Assembly: GCA_963204715.1 (NCBI GenBank)
Contig: CAUJHK010000076.1
Coordinates: 1-55,421, forward strand
Reading direction: 5' to 3'
Source of the DNA: Pseudomonadota bacterium
GTDB lineage: Bacteria; Pseudomonadota; Alphaproteobacteria; Micavibrionales; Micavibrionaceae
DNA: 55,421 nucleotides
In this document: positions 20,222 to 28,900 of the stretch, piece by piece
Layout: each line of letters opens with the position of its first letter
Position numbering within the stretch: position 1 is the first letter of the stretch
Program-made: the position numbers and the translations under genes
The notes under the pieces: generated by a model
Seen by the model: only the letters and a program-made list of their open reading frames with translations
Database searches by the model: none
What the model was told of the DNA's origin: nothing

Positions 20222-20899
20222 ATGATGCCAAAACCTGTTTCCAGACTCCTGTGGTTGTTTTTACCCATTGCTTTTATGGTTGTGCAAGTGGCGTGCGAGT
20301 TGCTGCTGCCGCCCAATACTCTAGAAACTATGCACTCTGAAAACGGTACGCATGAGTTGTTAGAGGCTCTGGTATCGGGCTTGGCATTTTGTACGGCGGT
20401 GTCCCTAATTTTCAAAATAGACTGGTCGCGCCAGACATTAGTGGGTGCGGCGGTGATTATGGCGGCTTTGGGCACGTTTTATATCACGGGAGAAGAAATA
20501 AGCTGGGGGCAACATATCGCCTCCTGGTCCACGCCAGAGTTCTGGGAAAGCGTCAATGATCAAGGCGAAACCAACCTGCACAACACGTCAGACTGGCTGG
20601 ATCAAAAGCCCCGTATTCTTTTGTATGTGGGCATTGTCGTGGGAGGCTTGCTTGTTCCCTTGTTGCAGAAATTCGCTCCGCATAGGCTACCAGCAAAATT
20701 CTCCGCTCTATATCCGTCCAGTAAACTGGTGCCAACGGCGTTGGGGGTTGTGATTCCTGACCAGATTCAGTCCATTTCTGAACAGATTATCTATGGCGGC
20801 TTCTTCGTGAGGGTCAGCGAGGTGCAGGAGGTCTATATGTACTACTTCGTGCTTTTGTATTTGCTTGATTTAAGAAACCGGGAATTTTCTCAAGAATAA
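20222..20899 (+). CDS. Hypothetical multi-pass membrane protein
   Basis: 225-aa ORF with several hydrophobic segments; ISWGQHI motif. Confidence 0.65.
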   Translation: MMPKPVSRLLWLFLPIAFMVVQVACELLLPPNTLETMHSENGTHELLEALVSGLAFCTAVSLIFKIDWSRQTLVGAAVIMAALGTFYITGEEISWGQHIASWSTPEFWESVNDQGETNLHNTSDWLDQKPRILLYVGIVVGGLLVPLLQKFAPHRLPAKFSALYPSSKLVPTALGVVIPDQIQSISEQIIYGGFFVRVSEVQEVYMYYFVLLYLLDLRNREFSQE

Positions 20900-21100
20900 A
20901 TACATGTTTCCATAAGTTTGTAACATAACCTATTGACTTAAAACAAAAATACAGTTTTTTCGTAAAATAAAAACTTGCTTTTTTCCTAATTTTAGTGTTT
21001 ACTCATACACACACAAAAGACAAACAGTCTCTCAAAGCCAGTAAACTAGGGGCCAGTAAGAGAACGAGAATAGTCTTTAAAAAAGGCGTTTGGTTTTTAT

Positions 21101-21649
21101 ATGAGCAGCATCGAGAGTTCACTGTTATGGCCGCCCAAGGGCTGGCCACAATTTGACCAGATTGAAAAATCTTTCGGTCAGGCTGTTGCCAAAAGCATTT
21201 CCAGCGCGCGCATTTACGGCCTGTCGTACAAAATTGAAACTGTCCCTTTGGTGCGTCAGGAAACGCGCCTGCTCTGCCACCACATTGCTATTGATGGCTG
21301 GGAATATTCTATTTTGAACGAAAGTACCGAATACCCTGTCCTGTCTTTTACCGTGACAGACAGGTTTGACATGACCCAGCCTCAAGAATTCTTTTTGTCT
21401 GACATCAGGTCATATTCTTCGGCCATTCCCCATACGCGCCGCTCGGCCAGCCGTGTCGTAAGCGCGGCTTTGTTTCTTATTCATCAGATTGAAAACGGGC
21501 AAGTGCCTGATGTGAATCGTGTCTTGCGGGTGTATAAGCTTCATCCCTCGCAGGCGTTTTTGTATAAAAAAGACCGCCCATTGTCTTTGAATTTGCAAAA
21601 AGCGTTTGAAGGCGTGTGGGAAAAGTCAACGGGCTCGCATCAGGGTTAA
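21101..21649 (+). CDS. Hypothetical protein
   Basis: 182-aa ORF preceded by an AT-rich 200-bp intergenic region. Confidence 0.6.
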   Translation: MSSIESSLLWPPKGWPQFDQIEKSFGQAVAKSISSARIYGLSYKIETVPLVRQETRLLCHHIAIDGWEYSILNESTEYPVLSFTVTDRFDMTQPQEFFLSDIRSYSSAIPHTRRSASRVVSAALFLIHQIENGQVPDVNRVLRVYKLHPSQAFLYKKDRPLSLNLQKAFEGVWEKSTGSHQG

Positions 21650-21718
21650 GCCCCTTTTATATTGACATAACTTAATAAGTCTGTTTTTTATAACCCTACA
21701 TTGATAGGAGTTTTTAAA

Positions 21719-22033
21719 ATGTCAGAATCCAGGCAATCTCTATTTGAGCAGTTTCAAAAATTTGCAGAGAAAATATGCGATATTCGAAAAAATTTCGCGC
21801 GTGATTTGTCGTCTTCTGGTTTAAGCTCAGATGAAATTTCAAGAATTGAAAATCCCACACGCGAAAACTTTTCTGAAATAACTTTGGCCCAGCTGTCCGC
21901 CTATTTATTTACCTTTGGCTATGAAATGACATTTACTCAAACTGGCACTGGAAAGCTGAGTTCTGAGCCAATAAAACTGACATTGGGGTTAAAACCGATA
22001 ACACAAAAAGTTTCAGCGATTACACCCCGCTGA
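21719..22033 (+). CDS. Small protein, possibly degenerate XRE-type HTH
   Basis: ATAGGAG SD before ATG 21719; ISRIENPTRENFSEITLAQLSAYL resembles the C-terminal half of an XRE domain. Confidence 0.5.
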   Translation: MSESRQSLFEQFQKFAEKICDIRKNFARDLSSSGLSSDEISRIENPTRENFSEITLAQLSAYLFTFGYEMTFTQTGTGKLSSEPIKLTLGLKPITQKVSAITPR

Positions 22034-22050
22034 TGTTGGCGCACTCATTC

Positions 22051-22950
22051 TCACGAAGATTTTTGTAACAACATGGTCATCCACTCGTCTTGCGGGAATT
22101 CCTTGACCAGTTTTAATCCATGGGGCGTGTAAGCCTTTAAAACATCCTGCGCCAACTCTTTAAGAGTGCCCGATAAAATCAAATACCCGTTTTGCGCTAA
22201 TGCTTTTGATTGCTCTTCTGCCATAACAATAAGCGGCCCTGCCAGAATATTGGCGATGATAAAATCATAAGGCGCATTTTGCCAGACGGGGGATTGTTCC
22301 TCATATCCCTCGCTTTGGTAGCAATCAACATTGGTGATGTTGTTGGCCTCCATGTGACGCTTTGAAACAACAACACATTCAGGGTCATTGTCGGCGGCAT
22401 GGACAAGGACATCAGGCCATAGTTTGGCAGCAGTAGCGGCCAAAATGCCTGACCCACATCCCATATCCAAAATATTACGGGGTGAGCAGCCAGCTTCTTT
22501 CACATGTTCAATCGCCCTCATGCATTGCGCGGTTGTGCCGTGCTCGCCAGACCCAAATGCCGTGGCAGCCTCTATCATCAAGGGAATAAAATCTGATGGC
22601 GGCGCATCTGTGTAATGTGACCCATAGATAAAAAATGACCCCACGCTAAAAGGCGGCAGCGCGCGATAGCTTTCGGCCAGCCAGTCTTTGTCTTCCAAGG
22701 TTTCGACAACAAAATCATCAAACAAAGATGTTGGGAGATTTAGGTTTTTGGCAATGGTTTCAAATTCGCTTTGGATGTCTGTTGAGCTTGGCTCATAATC
22801 AAACGTCCATAAAAAATCCCATAATCCTTTGCTCTTTTTGGATGAATAGGATAAAGCCTTTTCATCAAACGCGTCGGCAAAAAAGCCGGTTTGGTCATCC
22901 ACCAAATCGGCTTTTAAGCAAAGTGTTAGGGTGTAATAGACAGGTCCGAT
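22051..22950 (-). CDS. prmA: Ribosomal protein L11 methyltransferase (start proposed at ATC 22950; track start is 22905)
   Basis: ILDMGCGSGILAATAAKLW, FIIANILAGPL, TAFGSGEHGTT. In-frame YYTLTLCLKADLVDDQTGFFADAF upstream of the track start matches the usual PrmA N-terminus. Confidence 0.85.
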   Translation of the reverse strand: MGPVYYTLTLCLKADLVDDQTGFFADAFDEKALSYSSKKSKGLWDFLWTFDYEPSSTDIQSEFETIAKNLNLPTSLFDDFVVETLEDKDWLAESYRALPPFSVGSFFIYGSHYTDAPPSDFIPLMIEAATAFGSGEHGTTAQCMRAIEHVKEAGCSPRNILDMGCGSGILAATAAKLWPDVLVHAADNDPECVVVSKRHMEANNITNVDCYQSEGYEEQSPVWQNAPYDFIIANILAGPLIVMAEEQSKALAQNGYLILSGTLKELAQDVLKAYTPHGLKLVKEFPQDEWMTMLLQKSS

Positions 22951-22952
22951 TC

Positions 22953-23357
22953 TTACTTGTCCTCGTCTTCTTCGGCGATGTCTTCTTCAATGTCATCATC
23001 GTCCAGATCATCAAGGTCATCGTCCAAATCGTCAATGTCGTCATCAATTTCAAGGACGTCTTCGTCCTCATCATCGGAATCTTCATCAATGTCCTCAAGG
23101 CTGACAGTTTCCTCATCGGCCTCAATCTCATCTTCATCGTCTGCAACAACGGCCACGACAACTTCGTCTTCAACTTCTTCTTCGTCCACGACATCTGCAG
23201 GCAAGCGTCCACGGCGGGATTTTACCTTTATCTCGCCCGTGAATTCGGTGCTACAGCTGGGGCAGATGATGGGCTTTTTGTTCAGGTCGTAAAAGCGCGC
23301 GCCGCAGCTCATACAAATACGTTTTAGTCCTTTTAGGTCGGCCAAGGTGCCCTCCAT
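22953..23357 (-). CDS. FYDLN acid domain protein (TIGR02300 family)
   Basis: KRICMSCGARFYDLNKKPIICPSC zinc-ribbon followed by a long Asp/Glu tail. Confidence 0.9.
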   Translation of the reverse strand: MEGTLADLKGLKRICMSCGARFYDLNKKPIICPSCSTEFTGEIKVKSRRGRLPADVVDEEEVEDEVVVAVVADDEDEIEADEETVSLEDIDEDSDDEDEDVLEIDDDIDDLDDDLDDLDDDDIEEDIAEEDEDK

Positions 23358-23544
23358 ATAAAAATCATTTTAAAGCGGTTCTTTGTTGCCTATTATGGGG
23401 GGGATGTCAAACGAAACCTAGGTTTTGCGGCTCTGCAAAACAGAATTTTGACCCATACGGGAGCCTACGCTGTTTATTTCTTAACCCATTCATAGTATTA
23501 TAAAATTTCAATAAGACTCAGCTTCCCACACGGAGATTCATACC

Positions 23545-24672
23545 ATGCAAAAACCAGTTGTCATATGCGGCTATAAACGAAGCCCTTTTCACTTTGCCGG
23601 CAAAGGCGCGCTCGCGGGCGTTCGCCCTGATGATATGGCGGCGGAGGTGATAAAGGCTCTTATTTCTTCTACGGGCGTAAACCCTGCGGATATTGAAGAT
23701 ATTTTGATGGGTTGTGCGTTTCCAGAGGCCGAGCAAGGCTTTAACCTTGCCAAAATCGTTGCGCAATTGTCGGGGCTGCCAAATTCTGTGGCGGGGGCGA
23801 CCGTGAATCGTTTTTGTGGATCCTCCATGACCACCATCCAAATGGCGGCGGGATATATTCAAATGGATGCGGGGGATGTGTTTATCTGCGCGGGCGTGGA
23901 ATCCATGACCCGCATTCCGATGGGCGGGTTTAACCCTATGCCCAACCCAAAACTGGGCGAAATTTACCCGCAGGCCTATATCAACATGGGAGAAACAGCT
24001 GAAAATCTGGCCAAGAAATATTCTGTTTCACGCGGTGAGCAAGAAGAATTTGCGGCTCTCTCCCACCAAAAGGCCTCTGCCGCACGCACGAGCGGAAAAT
24101 TCAATGATGAAATCGTTCCTATCAATGGTGTAACCGAAGATGGCACTATCCGCGAAGGCACAACGGCACAAACACTCGCAGGCCTAAAACTTGCCTTTGA
24201 TGAAAACGGAACGGTCACGGCGGGAACGGCCTCTCCTTTGACAGATGGCGCGGCGGCGGTTTTGGTATGCTCGGAAGACTATGCGGACAAGCACAAGCTT
24301 CCTAAACTTGCCCGCATTAAATCTGTGGCTGTGGCAGGATGTGCGGCGGAAATTATGGGCATAGGCCCTGTGCCATCATCTCAAAAAGCGTTACAACGCG
24401 CAGGCTTAAAAATATCAGATATTGATATCGTGGAATTGAACGAAGCCTTTGCCGCGCAATCCATCCCCGTCATAAAAGACTTGGGCATTGATACAGCCAA
24501 GCTCAACCTTGATGGCGGCGCGATTGCTATGGGGCATCCGCTGGGCGCTTCTGGTGCGCGTATTGTCGGCAAGCTGGCATCCTTGATGGTGCGGGAGAAA
24601 AAGAAACTCGGCCTCGCCACCATGTGTATCGGCGGCGGCCAAGGGACAGCGATTGTGTTGGAGAAGATATAA
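23545..24672 (+). CDS. Thiolase (acetyl-CoA acyltransferase)
   Basis: VNRFCGSSMTTIQMAAG, NEAFAAQ, GGAIAMGHPLGASGARI, CIGGGQG. Confidence 0.94.
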   Translation: MQKPVVICGYKRSPFHFAGKGALAGVRPDDMAAEVIKALISSTGVNPADIEDILMGCAFPEAEQGFNLAKIVAQLSGLPNSVAGATVNRFCGSSMTTIQMAAGYIQMDAGDVFICAGVESMTRIPMGGFNPMPNPKLGEIYPQAYINMGETAENLAKKYSVSRGEQEEFAALSHQKASAARTSGKFNDEIVPINGVTEDGTIREGTTAQTLAGLKLAFDENGTVTAGTASPLTDGAAAVLVCSEDYADKHKLPKLARIKSVAVAGCAAEIMGIGPVPSSQKALQRAGLKISDIDIVELNEAFAAQSIPVIKDLGIDTAKLNLDGGAIAMGHPLGASGARIVGKLASLMVREKKKLGLATMCIGGGQGTAIVLEKI

Positions 24673-27075
24673 ATGACCATTCAAAAAGTTTGCGTTATAG
24701 GGTCTGGCGTGATGGGAAGCGGTATAGCGGCGCAGGTCGCGAACGCGGGTATTCCTGTTGTGCTTTTGGATATAGTGCCGCGCGATATTAAAGACGGCGA
24801 GGACAGAAACAAGTTTGCGAAGGGCGCGATAGAACGCATGTTAAAAACAGACCCTGCGCCCTTTATGTCCCCGCGCAACGCAAAATTGATTACGCCAGCA
24901 AATCTGGAAGATGATCTGGAGCTGTTGCGTGATTGTGACTGGGTGGTGGAGGTTGTACTCGAAGATTTAAACATCAAACACACAACATACGAAAAAATTA
25001 CACCCTATTTGAAAAAAGGGGCGATAGTGTCATCCAACACATCGACCATTCCTTTGGAAATGCTCACCCAAAAAATGAAGCCTGAGCATAAAAAGAATTT
25101 TCTAATCACGCACTTTTTCAACCCGCCACGTTATTTGCGATTGCTTGAAATTGTGACTGGCAAAGACACGGACCCTGCCAAGGCAAAAGAAGTCATTGAG
25201 TTTTGTGATGTCAAGCTCGGCAAGGGCGTCGTGAAATGCAAAGACACACCAGGCTTTATCGTGAACCGTATCCTGACATTTTTTATGCAGTCCGCACTGA
25301 ATGTTGCGGTGTCTGATAATGTTTCCATTGAGGTGGCCGATGCGGTGTTAAGCAAACCTGTGGGCATTCCAAAAACGGGCGTGTTCGGGTTGATTGATTT
25401 GGTGGGTGTGGATTTAATGCCGCATTTGGCGCACAGCCTTTTAACGACGCTGCCAGAAGGCGACCAGTATAGAAAAATTTATAAAGATTACCCCTTTATT
25501 GATGGCATGATAAAGGCGGGCTACACGGGACGCAAAGGCAAGGGCGGATTTTATCGCCTCAATCCAGATGGCTCAAAAGAAAAGCAGGCTCTACCGCTAA
25601 CGGATAAACCATTTGATGAAGCGCAATATACAAAAGCCGATAAGCCGAAACTGGCGTCGATGGACGCGGGCAAGCAGGGCCTGCGCGCCGTTGTGGAGGC
25701 TGATGATGTTGGTGGGCGTTACGCATGGAAAGTGCTGCGTGACACGCTGGTCTATGCCGCCTCTCTTGTCCCCGATATTGCGGACAGTGTGGCAGAGGTG
25801 GATGAAGCCATGCGCCTTGGGACAAACTGGAAGCAAGGTCCGTTTGAAATGATTGATGCGCTCGGCGCGTCATGGTTTGCGGGCAAACTAAAAGCTGAAG
25901 GGCTAAGCGTTCCCAAAATTATTACCTCTGTCGGGGATGATAAATTCTATAAGCCCGTGGATGGCAAGCTTCATTATTTTGGCACGGATGGAAAATATCA
26001 CATCGTGCCGCGCGCGAATGGTGTGCTGTTGTTATCTGATATTAAATTATCTTCCAAACCACTTATCAAAACACCCTCCGCGTCTGTCTGGGACATCGGT
26101 GATGGCGTCTTGTGCGTAGAATTTACAGGTAAGATGAACGCGCTGGATGATCAGGTGTTTGAGGCTTATCAGCAGGCTATCAAGCTGATTGGCAAGGGGG
26201 ATGGCGATTACAAGGCCATGGTGATTTATAACGAAGGCTCAAACTTCTCAGCTGGGGCTAATTTGGGCTTGGCCATGTTCGCCATGAATATTGCCCTCTG
26301 GCCGCAGATTGAAGAATTGGTGTCGGGCGGGCAGAAAATTTACAAGGCGCTGAAATACGCACCCTTTCCCGTTGTGGCTGCGCCATCTGGCATGGCTTTG
26401 GGTGGAGGCTGTGAGATTTTGCTGCACGCCGATCATGTGCAGGCGCATGCCGAAACCTATTGCGGCCTTGTCGAAGTTGGCGTGGGGCTTATCCCTGGCT
26501 GGGGTGGGTGTAAGGAGATGCTGCTTCGCTATCAAGAAGAAGAACGCGAGCAGTTTGATAAAAACACAGGCGGGCGCAAGCTATGGTTCTCACCCAAAAA
26601 CACGCCCATGGGCGCAACGCGCAAAGCGTTTGAAACTATTGCCCTTGCCCGCGTGGCAAAATCCGCGCAAGAAGCGAAGGAAATTCGGTATTTGAAAAAA
26701 ACCGACGGCATCACCATGAACCGTGACCGTTTGTTGTTCGATGCCAAGCAAAAGGCACTGGAGCTGGCCAAAGATTATAAGGCACCTGAACCTCATACGG
26801 AAATTCGTTTGCCGGGCGCTTCAGGCCGCTATGCGCTGGACATGGCTGTGGCTGATATGCGCAAAAATGGCAAGGCCACTCCGTATGATGTGACCGTGTC
26901 AGCGGCGGTTGCCAAAGTATTGTCAGGTGGTGACAAGGCAGACTGGACAAAGCCTCTTCATGAGGATGATCTTTATAGATTAGAGCGTGATGAGTTTATG
27001 AAGTTGGTAAAAAACCAAGGCACCATGGCGCGAATTGAATATATGCTCGAAAAAGGCAAGCCCTTGCGGAATTAA
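24673..27075 (+). CDS. 3-hydroxyacyl-CoA dehydrogenase / enoyl-CoA hydratase, FadN-type domain order
   Basis: N-terminal VCVIGSGVMGSGIAAQVANAG and HFFNPPR; C-terminal crotonase part YNEGSNFSAGANL…ALGGGCEILLHAD. Confidence 0.9.
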   Translation: MTIQKVCVIGSGVMGSGIAAQVANAGIPVVLLDIVPRDIKDGEDRNKFAKGAIERMLKTDPAPFMSPRNAKLITPANLEDDLELLRDCDWVVEVVLEDLNIKHTTYEKITPYLKKGAIVSSNTSTIPLEMLTQKMKPEHKKNFLITHFFNPPRYLRLLEIVTGKDTDPAKAKEVIEFCDVKLGKGVVKCKDTPGFIVNRILTFFMQSALNVAVSDNVSIEVADAVLSKPVGIPKTGVFGLIDLVGVDLMPHLAHSLLTTLPEGDQYRKIYKDYPFIDGMIKAGYTGRKGKGGFYRLNPDGSKEKQALPLTDKPFDEAQYTKADKPKLASMDAGKQGLRAVVEADDVGGRYAWKVLRDTLVYAASLVPDIADSVAEVDEAMRLGTNWKQGPFEMIDALGASWFAGKLKAEGLSVPKIITSVGDDKFYKPVDGKLHYFGTDGKYHIVPRANGVLLLSDIKLSSKPLIKTPSASVWDIGDGVLCVEFTGKMNALDDQVFEAYQQAIKLIGKGDGDYKAMVIYNEGSNFSAGANLGLAMFAMNIALWPQIEELVSGGQKIYKALKYAPFPVVAAPSGMALGGGCEILLHADHVQAHAETYCGLVEVGVGLIPGWGGCKEMLLRYQEEEREQFDKNTGGRKLWFSPKNTPMGATRKAFETIALARVAKSAQEAKEIRYLKKTDGITMNRDRLLFDAKQKALELAKDYKAPEPHTEIRLPGASGRYALDMAVADMRKNGKATPYDVTVSAAVAKVLSGGDKADWTKPLHEDDLYRLERDEFMKLVKNQGTMARIEYMLEKGKPLRN

Positions 27076-27078
27076 ATT

Positions 27079-27107
27079 TTGACATAAGGCGATACGCTTG
27101 TTAAAAA
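27079..27107 (+). promoter_or_regulatory. Possible sigma70-type promoter TTGACA-N17-TAAAAA
   Basis: -35 TTGACA 27079-27084; -10 27102-27107; ahead of ORF 27139. Confidence 0.4.
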
Positions 27108-27138
27108 TATCCTGCAACAAGCAATCAGGAGCTTTTTT

Positions 27139-27600
27139 ATGAGTGTTCATTTTGATTTAGAAGAATTTTCTTCCGCCTTTGGAAGCGCAAGCGGCAGTCA
27201 GTATAATACAGACCCCAAAAGAAACATTTTCTTTGATAATAAAACCATAGAATTTTCTCGCCGCGCCAATCTTTCTGAAGCCATTATTGCGTATGTTGAT
27301 TCAAAATTTGAAAAGGGTGATTATATTGGGTCTGAAATCTACGGGCAAAAAAATAATAACGCGATAGAAATTTTTTTAAGGCAAAACCCTGAAACGTCTA
27401 TCGAAGATTTATCCGCTGCTATAAAGACTGCGCGGTTGGTACAACAGGCAACCCGCAATGGTCGAAGCCTTGTTGCGGTCTGGGATAGCCTTGCTGTGTC
27501 AAAGACACCCCAAACGATCAAGATTTTGGAATCCACATGGTTCGGGGGTGAAGAGTTGGCGGGGGCTCTACGATCAACGCCTGCAAATCCCGCTTTATAA
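27139..27600 (+). CDS. Hypothetical protein
   Basis: 153-aa ORF with SD AGGAG; terminator downstream. Confidence 0.6.
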   Translation: MSVHFDLEEFSSAFGSASGSQYNTDPKRNIFFDNKTIEFSRRANLSEAIIAYVDSKFEKGDYIGSEIYGQKNNNAIEIFLRQNPETSIEDLSAAIKTARLVQQATRNGRSLVAVWDSLAVSKTPQTIKILESTWFGGEELAGALRSTPANPAL

Positions 27601-27622
27601 CTTTAGCAAAAAATCCCAATAA

Positions 27623-27647
27623 AAAAGCCGCCCATAAGGCGGCTTTT
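27623..27647. terminator. Bidirectional Rho-independent terminator
   Basis: AAAAGCCGCC-CATAA-GGCGGCTTTT between convergent genes. Confidence 0.75.
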
Positions 27648-27667
27648 AAATGTCTCACAAAGAAAAA

Positions 27668-27799
27668 TTATTTCGTTTGTGCGTGTTCGAATGTTTTGTC
27701 GCCGTTTACAACGCTTTCATCTTGCGCTGCGCCTGTTGCGCAAGCAGCCAAAGACAATACGAGGGCGAGTACAGAAAATAGTTTTACAAATTTTGTCAT
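27668..27799 (-). CDS. Small (43-aa) lipoprotein, absent from the ORF track
   Basis: MTKFVKLFSVLALVLSLAACATGAAQDESVVNGDKTFEHAQTK*; lipobox LSLAAC; GGAG SD upstream. Confidence 0.65.
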   Translation of the reverse strand: MTKFVKLFSVLALVLSLAACATGAAQDESVVNGDKTFEHAQTK

Positions 27800-27926
27800 G
27801 TTTTTCTCCAAAGCAGATATTAAGTTAAACCGTTTTCGAATATGAAGGTTTCACCTGCAAAGTCAAGCGACGCCCCGTTCTTTTGTGCAGGGAACAAATG
27901 AGGACAGGTCAGGCAAGTCCGCTTAA

Positions 27927-27950
27927 AAAATGGCAGAATTTAGCCATTTT
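27927..27950 (-). terminator. Hairpin downstream of rlmJ
   Basis: AAATGGC-AGAATTTA-GCCATTT with a T run on the minus strand. Confidence 0.5.
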
Positions 27951-28031
27951 AATAGCATATAAAGTCTTTTCAGCCTGTGGCAGACTTGCAACAGGTGGTC
28001 ATGAAAGTGGAGTTTGTGCCCCACGGGCTGG

Positions 28032-28853
28032 CTAGGCGGGTGTCAGCCACTCAAACTCAATGCCGCTTAAGCCCATTTTTTCTCTTAGAAGCGGGGCTAG
28101 TGATTCCACTCGTTCGGGGACAGTAAAAGGTGCATTGAATATAATCACGCCACAGCCATTCAAGGTGCCAATCTGTCTTCGCGGGTGTATAAGTGTTTCA
28201 AAGCACCATGTGCGGGGCAGGCCAAGCTGCCGCGCCGCCTGTTTTAGTCCATCCACGGCCAAATGTTCCTTGATAGGATACCAGAGAATATAAACGCCTT
28301 TTTCAAACCGTTTTTCCCATTCGCTCATTTGGCGCGTCAGGGTGGCAAACTCATCGGTCTTTTCAAAAGGCGGGTCTATCAAAACAACGCCGCGCTTTTC
28401 GGCGGGCGGGATATGCGCGCGGATGCACTCATAGGCATCAAGGTTGGTACAGCGCACGCCTTTAAAGGACGCCATGTTGGCGGTGAGGGTTTGCACATCA
28501 TCAGGGTGTAGTTCATTGACAATCAGCCTGTCCTGATCCCGCAGCATACGCGCCGCAATCACAGGAGATCCTGCATAAAATCCCTGCCTTAAATCATCTT
28601 TGATGAGGTTGTAATAAAGGTTGAAATCACCCTCTTCCAAAGACATGTTTTCAAAGCGGCCTATGCCATCTTTCCACTCACCCGTCTTTTCTGCTTCTAT
28701 GGATTGGAGATTATAAAATCCTATGCCGCCATGCGCATCAAGCACACAAAAAGGCGTGTCCTTCTTTTTCAGGTAATCTAGCACAAGGCAAAGCGTTAAA
28801 TGCTTCATCACATCAGCAAAATTTCCAGCATGGTAGATATGGCGATAATTCAT
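28032..28853 (-). CDS. rlmJ: 23S rRNA (adenine(2030)-N6)-methyltransferase
   Basis: MNYRHIYHAGNFADVMKH N-terminus; VLIDPPFE. Confidence 0.93.
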   Translation of the reverse strand: MNYRHIYHAGNFADVMKHLTLCLVLDYLKKKDTPFCVLDAHGGIGFYNLQSIEAEKTGEWKDGIGRFENMSLEEGDFNLYYNLIKDDLRQGFYAGSPVIAARMLRDQDRLIVNELHPDDVQTLTANMASFKGVRCTNLDAYECIRAHIPPAEKRGVVLIDPPFEKTDEFATLTRQMSEWEKRFEKGVYILWYPIKEHLAVDGLKQAARQLGLPRTWCFETLIHPRRQIGTLNGCGVIIFNAPFTVPERVESLAPLLREKMGLSGIEFEWLTPA

Positions 28854-28900
28854 GGGGAGAATAAGAGCACTCCCTCCATGTTAAAATCAAGAAAAATTGC

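Noticed and set aside
22957-23292. Ser-rich ORF antisense to the FYDLN gene and the Met/Thr-rich ORF 22895..23212
   Set aside because: Composition is a by-product of the Asp/Glu-rich tail codons of the real FYDLN gene read in other frames
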